52,470 bases of DNA from an uncultured Eubacteriales bacterium. GTDB taxonomy: Bacteria > Bacillota > Clostridia > Oscillospirales > UBA644. The translations under genes were made by a program, and so were the position numbers. Within the stretch, counting starts at the first letter, position 1; every line of letters starts with the position of its first letter. Below are positions 33,195 through 40,339 of this stretch, in pieces. The notes beneath the pieces were generated by a model that did no database searches, was not told where the DNA came from, and saw nothing but the letters and a program-made list of their open reading frames with translations. The DNA lies in NCBI GenBank assembly GCA_934454405.1, contig CAKSFN010000016.1, positions 1 through 52,470 of the forward strand, written 5' to 3'.

Positions 33195-33863
33195 ATGAGA
33201 AAATCGCCCGAACTGATAGTCATGCTCACGCATAATGATAGAACCGTTGCCGACGCCGCACAAGTTTTTGAAAGCTGCAGGGATTTGCCCGTCGCGGTCT
33301 GGGGAATGAAGGAGGAATCCCTTCCTTTTTCGCAGATGAAAGCATTGTATAAATATATGAAGGAGCTCGGAAAGACGACGGCGCTCGAAGTCGTAGCCTA
33401 CACCGAAAAAGAAAGTCTTGCGGGCGCAAAGGCGGCTGCCGAATGCGGTTGCGATTTTCTTATGGGAACGGTTTTTTCCGATTCCGTGAACGATTTTTGC
33501 AAAGAAAACGGACTTATATACACGCCGTTTGTCGGCAGGATCAGGGAGCGTCCGTCCGTTCTCGAGGGTACTGCGGAAGAAATGATAGAAGAGGCTCGCA
33601 GATATATCGCAAAAGGAGTTTACGGCATAGATCTGCTCGGTTACAGGTATACGGGCAACGCGCTTGAACTCAACCGCAGATTTGTTGCGGAGGTCAATGC
33701 CCCCGTTTGCATTGCGGGCGATGTGAACAGTTTTGAACGACTTGACGAGATAAAAAGTTACCGTCCGTGGTCGTTTACGATAGGCGGAGCGTTTTTTGAG
33801 CATAAATTCGGCGGTTCGTTTGAAGAACAGATAAGAACCGTGCTTGAATATATGGAGAAATAG
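33195..33863 (+). CDS. Predicted TIM-barrel protein of unknown function
   Basis: 222 residues from ATG at 33195, which has no ribosome binding site. GGAAGGAG at 33139-33146 is correctly spaced from an in-frame ACG at 33153; starting there would add 14 residues (ARKNSIFPVRKTK), so the true start is open. The chain alternates strands and helices: LIVMLTHND, TTALEVVAYTE, CGCDFLMGTVF, YGIDLLGYR, PVCIAGDVNS and FTIGGAFF, ending in a glycine-rich loop like phosphate-binding barrels. No named family is recognised. It is the first gene of an operon with a YqeG-like phosphatase (1 base gap) and VanW. Confidence 0.65.
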   Translation: MRKSPELIVMLTHNDRTVADAAQVFESCRDLPVAVWGMKEESLPFSQMKALYKYMKELGKTTALEVVAYTEKESLAGAKAAAECGCDFLMGTVFSDSVNDFCKENGLIYTPFVGRIRERPSVLEGTAEEMIEEARRYIAKGVYGIDLLGYRYTGNALELNRRFVAEVNAPVCIAGDVNSFERLDEIKSYRPWSFTIGGAFFEHKFGGSFEEQIRTVLEYMEK

Positions 33864-33864
33864 T

Positions 33865-34407
33865 ATGTTGGAAAAGTATTATCCCTATGGGTATGCCCCG
33901 TCCGTTTTCGCGATAGATTATAAAAAACTTTATGAAAAAGGCTTTCGGGGGCTTGTTTTCGACATTGACAACACGCTTGTTCATCACGGAGACGATTCGA
34001 CGCCGGAAGTTGACGCGCTGTTTTCCGAACTGAGGAATATCGGTTTTCGGACGCTTCTGCTTTCCAATAATGACGAGGAACGCGTTTCGAGGTTTATGAA
34101 AAACATCGAGGCTCCGTATATCTGCAATGCGTCGAAGCCTGAACCCGAGGCCTATCTGAAAGCCGTTGAAATGCTCGGGTTGAATAAAAGCGAAGTCATA
34201 TATCTCGGAGATCAAATGTTTGTTGACACCGTCGGCGCGAACAGGTGCGGGCTGCCGAATATTCTCGTTCATTTTATCAGATTGCCGAACGAGAAAAAAA
34301 TCGGAAAAAAACGATATATAGAAATGCTGATTCTGTGGTTTTACAGACGAAACAAAAAATACAGAGACCGTCTCGGCGATATTCTGAAAGGAGATTTTGA
34401 AAAATGA
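33865..34407 (+). CDS. YqeG family HAD IIIA-type phosphatase (copy 2)
   Basis: 180 residues from ATG at 33865 after GGAGAAA. HAD motifs: VFDIDNTLV (D-x-D), LLSNNDEERV and YLGDQMFVDT. It starts with YYPYGYAPSVFAIDYKKLY, the usual YqeG N-terminus, so this copy is the closer match to the family; copy 1 at 18688 is the diverged one. The C-terminus is basic (KKIGKKRYIEMLILWFYRR). It overlaps VanW by four bases (ATGA). Confidence 0.9.
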   Translation: MLEKYYPYGYAPSVFAIDYKKLYEKGFRGLVFDIDNTLVHHGDDSTPEVDALFSELRNIGFRTLLLSNNDEERVSRFMKNIEAPYICNASKPEPEAYLKAVEMLGLNKSEVIYLGDQMFVDTVGANRCGLPNILVHFIRLPNEKKIGKKRYIEMLILWFYRRNKKYRDRLGDILKGDFEK

Positions 34408-35228
34408 GCAGAAAGCTTTTTTGCGATATGAACCCTCTGTTTTTTGAAATATCCTCAAAAAAAGAAGTTCTTCGCCGTCATATAAAAAATCTGCGCTCAA
34501 AAGAAAATTTTTCAAGGGCTTTTTCCGATGAAAAACTTCCGAACACAGTGACTTTTCACCGTTCGCACATGATAAAACACGGCCCCGGAATTGATCCCGT
34601 TTTGCAGCATAACAAGGCGGATAATATCGCCATTGCGGGCGGAAAAATAAACGGAATTCTGATCCGTCCGGGCGAAAGTTTTTCGTTTTGGGGCACGGTG
34701 GGAAAAATAACAAAGCGCAAAGGGTATAAAGCGGGTAGAGTTCTCCGTTCCCGCAAAGTTGTGGCGGGGCTCGGCGGCGGACTTTGCAATCTTGCCAATA
34801 CGCTGCATTTGCTGATATTGCATACCCCGATGACGGTTACGGAGTTTCACAGCCATTCCGACGCGCTTGCGCCCGACGAGGGCAAACGCGTGCCGTTCAG
34901 CGCCGGAACGTCCGTCTGCTACAATTATATGGATTACCGTTTCCGCAACGATACCGACCAGACCGTTCAGATTCTGCTTTGGTGCGAAGGTGATGACCTC
35001 TGCGGCGAAGTCAGAAGCGAGCGCGAATACCCGTGGCGTTACGAAATTGTTGAAGAAGACCACCATTTCCGAAAAGAGGGCGAAAAATACTACCGTATTT
35101 CCAAGATTTACAGAAATACGATCGAAAAGGCAACGGGAAATATTCTGAAAAAGGAACTTATCCTTGATAACCATTCAAAAGTTATGTACGACCCCGAACT
35201 TATTCCGAAAGAGCTCATCAGGAGTTGA
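34404..35228 (+). CDS. VanW family protein
   Basis: 274 residues. The VanW core is visible: ILIRPGESFSFWGTVG, then GGGLCNLANTLHLL, HSDALAPDEGKRVPF and NYMDYRFRN. VanW occurs in some vancomycin resistance clusters but its function is unknown and most copies have no link to resistance; no van genes lie nearby. No signal peptide is seen, so it is the cytoplasmic-looking short form. Coupled to the YqeG-like gene. Confidence 0.9.
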   Translation: MSRKLFCDMNPLFFEISSKKEVLRRHIKNLRSKENFSRAFSDEKLPNTVTFHRSHMIKHGPGIDPVLQHNKADNIAIAGGKINGILIRPGESFSFWGTVGKITKRKGYKAGRVLRSRKVVAGLGGGLCNLANTLHLLILHTPMTVTEFHSHSDALAPDEGKRVPFSAGTSVCYNYMDYRFRNDTDQTVQILLWCEGDDLCGEVRSEREYPWRYEIVEEDHHFRKEGEKYYRISKIYRNTIEKATGNILKKELILDNHSKVMYDPELIPKELIRS

Positions 35229-35230
35229 TC

Positions 35231-35950
35231 ATGACCGAAAAATGCGTTTGGGAGCATAACGGAAACGACACTCTTCTTTGGTCTGCTGTTCATATCGGCG
35301 TCTGCACGAGGGGAAAGACTCTTGATGAGGCAAAAATAAAAACACAGAAAGAAATAACGGCATATTGCGCATGGATGGGAGAACCGATTTGCGGAGACAT
35401 AGAAGCGCTTGTTTGCGAAGAAATGGTTTCCGATTTACAGATTTCAGATGCCGATTCCGATGTTATTTTTGAGTCGGAGAAAGCGCCGTTGACAAAAGAC
35501 GAATACTTTTGCCTGAAAGCACTTGCAATGAAATCCGCGCACGATTTTCAGACGCTTTACGACAGCATTCCCGATAAAGATAAAAGCGTTTTGCCGCCGC
35601 GAAAAACTTTTTACGGAGAAATCCCGCGAACCGCGCGTGAAATGTATGAACACACGAAAAACGTGAACAATTATTATTTCGGAGAGATAGGTATTGAAAC
35701 CGATAATGCGGGTTCAATCTTCGAATGCAGAGAACACGGATTTGTGCTTGTCGAATCGCTTCCGTCCTTTCCCAAGAATACGGTTATTGTCGGCAGTTAC
35801 GGCGAAGAGTGGTCTTTGCGCAAAGTTTTGCGCCGATTTATATGGCATGACAGAATCCACGCAAAAGCGATACTCCGTGCCGCAAAAAAGACTTTTCCGA
35901 ATGCGGATATTGCCGACCCGTTTCTGTTTGAAAAGTTCAATTTGATATGA
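35231..35950 (+). CDS. Protein of unknown function, DinB-like C-terminal half
   Basis: 239 residues from ATG at 35231; AGGAG ends 6 bases before. The first 75 residues are a compact alpha/beta part rather like HicB-type domains (LLWSAVHIGVCTRGKTLDEAK). The second half is helical and ends with RRFIWHDRIHAKAILR, a spacing of His residues that resembles the last helix of DinB-like metal proteins. I do not recognise the family with certainty. It is the last gene before a strong terminator. Confidence 0.6.
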   Translation: MTEKCVWEHNGNDTLLWSAVHIGVCTRGKTLDEAKIKTQKEITAYCAWMGEPICGDIEALVCEEMVSDLQISDADSDVIFESEKAPLTKDEYFCLKALAMKSAHDFQTLYDSIPDKDKSVLPPRKTFYGEIPRTAREMYEHTKNVNNYYFGEIGIETDNAGSIFECREHGFVLVESLPSFPKNTVIVGSYGEEWSLRKVLRRFIWHDRIHAKAILRAAKKTFPNADIADPFLFEKFNLI

Positions 35951-35967
35951 TTAAAAATACCAACGTA

Positions 35968-35993
35968 AAAAAGCGCCCCTCGGGGCGCTTTTT
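35968..35993. terminator. Bidirectional terminator
   Basis: AAAAAGCGCCCC (35968-35979) and its exact complement (35982-35993) between the convergent 35231 and 35995 genes. Confidence 0.9.
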
Positions 35994-35994
35994 A

Positions 35995-37002
35995 TTACTC
36001 TGTTTCGGTCGTTTTTTTCGGCGGGGTCTTGCCGTCGAAGTCTTTCCAGAATTTTTTGGCTTCCGCTTCGTATTTTTCGGGCTCGAGGTAGTGGCTCATG
36101 CCGTGATCCGCTCCGGGAACTATTAAAAGCCGTTTTTCGCCCGCGCAGGCAAGATAGTTTTCGTATGTCATATTAACGGGCACGAAATGGTCGTTGGCGC
36201 CGTGTATCAGCATAACGGGAATGAGGTTGTTTTTCAGAGCGTCCACCGTCGAATAATCTTTTGTTCCCATATTCAGTTTTTGTCTGAACATTCCGTCCGC
36301 AAAAATTCCGCGAAGCCAATAGGGGATATGCAGGTTGTTGTTTGCTACGTGCTTCCATATCGCGTGGGGCGATGTGAAGCCGCAGTCCGCCATTATGCCG
36401 TGAACGTTTTGGGGCAGATCCAGTCCCGCAGCCATAAGGACGGTTGTTGCGCCCATGGAAACGCCGCAAAGATATATCGGAAGTTCGCTGCCGCATTTAG
36501 CGGTTGCCCATTTGACCCATTCGAGGCAGTCAAAGCGTTCGATAAGCCCGAAGCCCATATATTCGCCGCCGCTGTTGTTTTGCGCACGCTGTTCGGCGTA
36601 GAGAACATTGCAGTTATTCTTTGCCCAGAAATCCGCAACCGTTCCGAAATCCCTCGCCCACGTCGAGCGCCAGCCGTGCATGGCGATAACCGTTCTTTTT
36701 GCGTTTTTTGCAGGGAACCAGTGCCCGACAAGCTCGGTGCCGTCAAATGAAATTATCCGTTCGAGCTCGTGCGGTTCGCCCTCGAGTTTTTCGGCGGCGG
36801 TGCTGAGCTCCTTGAGAAACGCCGCGTCCGCCGTTCTTCCCGCAATCGCGTCGCCCGCTTTTTTAACTATGTCGGGTTCTTTTCTGTCAAGCGCGACTTT
36901 AACGAGAACCTTCGTTGTCAGATACGTGCCTGCAACGGTCGCCGCACCTGCCGCAAGAAATGCGCCTGTTGTCATAAGCGCGCTCTTAACGCTTTTCTTC
37001 AT
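35995..37002 (-). CDS. Alpha/beta hydrolase, membrane-anchored
   Basis: 335 residues from the ATG at 37002, 8 bases after AAAGGAAAGG. An N-terminal hydrophobic helix (about 5-30) probably anchors it. The nucleophile elbow is GVSMG (within LCGVSMGATTVLMAAG), the acid lies in IHGANDHFVP and the histidine in PGADHGMSHYLEP, so the triad is complete. It resembles YqkD-like hydrolases of Firmicutes. Last gene of a lipid-type operon, 5 bases after the glycosyltransferase. Confidence 0.87.
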   Translation of the reverse strand: MKKSVKSALMTTGAFLAAGAATVAGTYLTTKVLVKVALDRKEPDIVKKAGDAIAGRTADAAFLKELSTAAEKLEGEPHELERIISFDGTELVGHWFPAKNAKRTVIAMHGWRSTWARDFGTVADFWAKNNCNVLYAEQRAQNNSGGEYMGFGLIERFDCLEWVKWATAKCGSELPIYLCGVSMGATTVLMAAGLDLPQNVHGIMADCGFTSPHAIWKHVANNNLHIPYWLRGIFADGMFRQKLNMGTKDYSTVDALKNNLIPVMLIHGANDHFVPVNMTYENYLACAGEKRLLIVPGADHGMSHYLEPEKYEAEAKKFWKDFDGKTPPKKTTETE

Positions 37003-37006
37003 GGCA

Positions 37007-38131
37007 TTAACCTTTCCTTTCCTGTTCTTCCGCAAGGTCGCATATATCAGCCGCCGCCCTGCCGTTTATATATTTTCGCTGGTTTTCCTTCATTTTGCGA
37101 ATGAACCCCTCGTCTTTGATGGCGTCAAGCGCCGTCCGCAGCTTTTCCTCATCTCCGCCGACAGCGATGCTCATTCCGTGTTTTTCAAAAAACTCCATAT
37201 TTCGGCTTTCGCAACCGGGAATGGGGGATATATGAATAAGCGGAGTTTGCGACACCGCCGCCTCCGTGGAAGATAATCCGCCGGGCTTTGACAGATACGC
37301 TTCGCTCGCTTTCATATAAAGCGAAATTTTGTCAGTGCTTGCGATAATAAAAATCCTCTTATCGTTTTCGTACCTCTCCGAAAGCCTCTTTTTAAGACTG
37401 TCGTTGTTGCCGCATATAACCGTTAAATCGTATTCGGGGTTTTCTTTAAGATATCCGTCAAGAACCGAAAGCGATTTTTCAAGCATTCCGCCGCCGATGC
37501 TTCCGCCCGAAAGAAGCAGATGCTTTTTGTCGGGGTCAAGCCCGACCGCTTTCGCCGCATCGGCTTTGGATATATCCTCATTGAAAACGCCGCTGACGGG
37601 AATACCCGCCGCGAACAGCCTGTTTTCGTCAATTCCGCGTCTGACAAAATCTCCGTTCAATTCTTCGGACGGAGTTACGAACCAATCGCAGGAAAGCTCT
37701 TCCGTGAACGGTATGCAGACATAGTCCGTCGCCACAAAAACCGTCGTAGGAACGGGAAATCCCTTTTTCTTCATATTTGTCAGAATCTCGCCGGGGTAGA
37801 GATGCGTTGTAAATATAATATCAAAATGATTGTTCTCCAAAAACTCTTTCATTTTGTCGAACATCAGTTTATTCACCGCATAAACGGGAGATTTTATCGG
37901 AAGTCTCCTGTATCCGTTGCCTATACCGTATATCGCGCCGAAAAGGCGGGGTGTTTTCTGCGCTATCCTTATATATCCGTTCGCGACCTTTTTGTCAAGA
38001 TTTTTCCCCGCGAGGCGGTAAGGGTCGAGCATAACGGCATTATGCCCGCGCCGCGTCATTTCTTCTTTTATTGCCCGGGCGGCGGCGTTGTGCCCTCCTC
38101 CCGTACTGCAGGACATTATCAGCGCATCCAT
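37007..38131 (-). CDS. MGDG-synthase/UgtP-like glycosyltransferase
   Basis: 374 residues from the ATG at 38131 (GAGGT 8 bases upstream). The N-terminal STGGGHNAAARAI is the acceptor-side signature of monogalactosyl-diacylglycerol synthases and UgtP; the C-terminal GT-B half has LLSGGSIGGG, KPGGLSSTEA for the sugar nucleotide and PIPGCESRN. It probably adds sugars to diacylglycerol to make glycolipids or lipoteichoic acid anchors at the inner membrane face. Its start overlaps the plsY end by 13 bases, linking it to phospholipid synthesis. Confidence 0.9.
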   Translation of the reverse strand: MDALIMSCSTGGGHNAAARAIKEEMTRRGHNAVMLDPYRLAGKNLDKKVANGYIRIAQKTPRLFGAIYGIGNGYRRLPIKSPVYAVNKLMFDKMKEFLENNHFDIIFTTHLYPGEILTNMKKKGFPVPTTVFVATDYVCIPFTEELSCDWFVTPSEELNGDFVRRGIDENRLFAAGIPVSGVFNEDISKADAAKAVGLDPDKKHLLLSGGSIGGGMLEKSLSVLDGYLKENPEYDLTVICGNNDSLKKRLSERYENDKRIFIIASTDKISLYMKASEAYLSKPGGLSSTEAAVSQTPLIHISPIPGCESRNMEFFEKHGMSIAVGGDEEKLRTALDAIKDEGFIRKMKENQRKYINGRAAADICDLAEEQERKG

Positions 38132-38721
38132 ATCGGTTTTACCTCTAACGGCGGTTTCTTTTCCCTGCTTGTCAGCAGCCTGATAACGACCGCAGCAAGA
38201 ATGATCGAAAAGCCCGCGCAAATAACAATGCTTCCGTCAAGAAAAATAATTGCAAGCTCCGTGCAGATATACGTCACCAGTGTTCTGTGAAAGTGCGAGG
38301 TTATGCAGATGATGACCGAAAAGAAAACAAATATTGCCGCAAACGCTGCCAGCGGAACGAAATTCGGCAGCAGCCCGAACAGGCATCCGAAAGTCGTCGC
38401 GATTCCTTTTCCGCCCCTGAATCTGTTGAAAACGGGGAAGATATGCCCGATTACGGGCGCCGCGATAACAAGCGCCAAAAGCGCGGTCACATCCCCTCTC
38501 GTGTAAAAGAAAACAGGCAGAAATCCTTTCAGAATATCGCACACAAGCGTCATCGTTCCGCACAAAAAGCCTCCGTTTTTGAAGGCGTTTGTCGTTCCGG
38601 GGTTTCCGTCTGCGGTATTCTCTGTCACGTCGGTGTTTTTCAGAAGCGAGCAGAAAATTTTTGCGAACAAAACGCTTCCGAGACCGTAGCCCAGCAGGAT
38701 ATACGAAATGTCCCTTATCAT
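38119..38721 (-). CDS. plsY: Glycerol-3-phosphate acyltransferase PlsY
   Basis: 200 residues with five to six membrane helices. Family motifs: GYGLGSVLFAKI, DGNPGTTNAFKNGG (the GNPGATN box), IGHIFPVFNRFRGGKGIATTFG. PlsY transfers the acyl group from acyl-phosphate to glycerol-3-phosphate, the first step of phospholipid synthesis. The third residue of the usual GSGNPG is D here (ADGNPG). GGAGAG lies before the ATG, inside the end of a 26-codon upstream frame. Confidence 0.92.
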   Translation of the reverse strand: MIRDISYILLGYGLGSVLFAKIFCSLLKNTDVTENTADGNPGTTNAFKNGGFLCGTMTLVCDILKGFLPVFFYTRGDVTALLALVIAAPVIGHIFPVFNRFRGGKGIATTFGCLFGLLPNFVPLAAFAAIFVFFSVIICITSHFHRTLVTYICTELAIIFLDGSIVICAGFSIILAAVVIRLLTSREKKPPLEVKPIWMR

Positions 38722-38723
38722 AT

Positions 38724-38804
38724 TCAGCTCTCCTTCTTTTCCTTTATTTTTCTCATAACGTCACGCAGCGAACGCAGCGTTTCGGCTTTTTCAAGAACCT
38801 CCAT
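38724..38804 (-). CDS. Candidate 26-residue peptide upstream of plsY
   Basis: ATG at 38804 follows GGGAGAAGAAAG; the frame reads MEVLEKAETLRSLRDVMRKI then KEKKES and stop, with a 2-base gap to the plsY ATG. The peptide is charged and helix-prone. Its end covers the plsY ribosome binding site, so translation may couple to plsY. It may be a real microprotein or a leader frame; homologues keeping the frame would decide. Confidence 0.4.
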   Translation of the reverse strand: MEVLEKAETLRSLRDVMRKIKEKKES

Positions 38805-38870
38805 CTTTCTTCTCCCTGTTTTTTTCTTTCTCTCTCGGAAAACGAAAAAAACTCTTCGTCAACCAAAAAT

Positions 38871-38899
38871 ATTGTATCACAAAACAACAAAAAATGCAA
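38871..38899 (-). promoter_or_regulatory. Promoter of the plsY operon
   Basis: Minus strand TTGCAT (38899-38894), 17-base spacer, TACAAT (38876-38871) with TG extension. Confidence 0.75.
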
Positions 38900-38965
38900 G
38901 AGGGGACGCCGGCCTTATTTTTTCCTGAAAAATGCCCGTATATCGGGCGTCGAGCCGTTTTTTCG

Positions 38966-38994
38966 TTGACTTTTTGTTATTCGTATGATATAAT
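38966..38994 (+). promoter_or_regulatory. Promoter of the sugar-kinase-like gene
   Basis: TTGACT (38966-38971), 17-base spacer, TATAAT (38989-38994) with TG extension, 52 bases before the start. It is divergent from the plsY promoter. Confidence 0.85.
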
Positions 38995-39046
38995 TATATA
39001 ATAATCGCCGATTATGCCGGACGCGGGGAAAGGGGAGACTGAAATT

Positions 39047-40246
39047 ATGAGCGAAATGTATCTCGGTGTTGAGATTTCCGAAAACCGTCTTTCGGTCGCG
39101 GTGACGGAAAATGCGGAGCCCGTCGCAACGCTTGACGAGCCGCTGAATCCGTCTTCATTCGACCGTTTTTGCAAAAACGCGATAACTATGATTTCCGAGC
39201 TTGCGCAGGAGTATTCGCCGAGGGCGATAAGCGTTACGGGAGTTCCGAACCGCATACTCTATCTCGACGCGGACGGACATCCCGTTTCCGGTCTTCTGCC
39301 CGTTCCGGAAAATGCGGATAAACATATTTCCCGAATATACGACGAATGCGGTCGGATGCTTTCCCTCGAAAACGGTCTGCTTTCCTATTTTGCGGATGCG
39401 GACGGATGCCGCGTTCCTTCCGGGGCATATACTTTCGCAACGCTTTCATCGTATATCTGCGCCGCGCTTTGTGAAAGAAGCCGTCCCGTTTTTCACGCGT
39501 CGGAGGCTTTTGACGTCGGCTTTTACTCCTTTGAAAAGAAGGATTTCGACAACCGTGCCGTTGTGAAATGCAGACTTGCGGGCCTGCGTTATCCGGAGGT
39601 GTCGGTCTCGCCGTCCGTTGTCGGTTATCTCGGAAATATTCCCGTTACCGTTGCGCTCGGAAGAACTCAGGCGCGTTTTCTCGGCTCTGCCGACAGGGGC
39701 GGCGCGCTTGTCGAATTGCGGAAAAACGAATTTGCATCGTATTTCGCCTCAAAAACCGAAAAACAGCCCGTCGGAACCGTTCGGCTGCCTTTTTCGGAAG
39801 GATACGACCTTTTTGTTAAGAGGGATTTTGATTCCCGCGCCGCTTACGAAGCCCTGCTGAGCTTTGTTGCACGTGTTTCCGTCAGTGTCGGCGGCACGGA
39901 AGACGTGGCGGGGACCGTCGGCGAACTTGCCCTTTCCGCCCTCAATGAAACGTCTCTTCCAAAGCTCCGCTTCGAGCAGGGAAGGCTGAAACTCTCCGCC
40001 GATTTTGAAGGCTTTACTCCCGACCGTCTTTGCGCCGCTTTTATAAAGGAGGTCGCGCGGCGGCTCTGTTTTGTCTCAAAAACGCCGACGCGGCTTGTCC
40101 TTTCGGGCAAAAGCCGATTTGACTGCGAAGCGTTCCGCCGTTCTCTTGCGCACGCTTTCGGCGTTGAGGCTGCCTGCCCCGATATGGCGTTTGCCGCCGC
40201 CGCAGGCGCCGCAAGATTTGCCGCAGAGGCGGTTGAAAAAATCTGA
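39047..40246 (+). CDS. FGGY-type carbohydrate kinase-like protein (diverged)
   Basis: 399 residues from the ATG at 39047, with GGGGAG about 10 bases upstream; an in-frame ATG at 39014 lies only 20 bases from the -10 and was rejected. The N-terminus MYLGVEISENRLSVAV parallels the LGIDIGTTxxxAVV of actin-fold sugar kinases, AISVTGVPNRILYLDADGHPV resembles their substrate segment, and the C-terminus (RLVLSGKSRFDCEAFRRSLA, then AFAAAAGAARFA) resembles the GGGA-N and AxGAAxxA motifs. The DxGT phosphate loop is not preserved, so activity is doubtful. It stands alone between promoter and terminator. Confidence 0.5.
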   Translation: MSEMYLGVEISENRLSVAVTENAEPVATLDEPLNPSSFDRFCKNAITMISELAQEYSPRAISVTGVPNRILYLDADGHPVSGLLPVPENADKHISRIYDECGRMLSLENGLLSYFADADGCRVPSGAYTFATLSSYICAALCERSRPVFHASEAFDVGFYSFEKKDFDNRAVVKCRLAGLRYPEVSVSPSVVGYLGNIPVTVALGRTQARFLGSADRGGALVELRKNEFASYFASKTEKQPVGTVRLPFSEGYDLFVKRDFDSRAAYEALLSFVARVSVSVGGTEDVAGTVGELALSALNETSLPKLRFEQGRLKLSADFEGFTPDRLCAAFIKEVARRLCFVSKTPTRLVLSGKSRFDCEAFRRSLAHAFGVEAACPDMAFAAAAGAARFAAEAVEKI

Positions 40247-40269
40247 ACGGTTAAAAACCGTAAAAAATG

Positions 40270-40310
40270 AAATGCGTCCCAAAAGTCAGATACTTTTGGG
40301 GCGCATTTTT
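40270..40310. terminator. Terminator between convergent genes
   Basis: 40270-40286 pairs with 40292-40308 (17 bp, one G-U pair), then T-rich. Confidence 0.9.
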
Positions 40311-40339
40311 AGAATTTGCGTTTTTACGATTCCGCTGTT

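Noticed and set aside
34404..35228. Vancomycin resistance cluster
   Set aside because: VanW alone is widespread and no vanH, vanA, vanX or vanRS genes are nearby.
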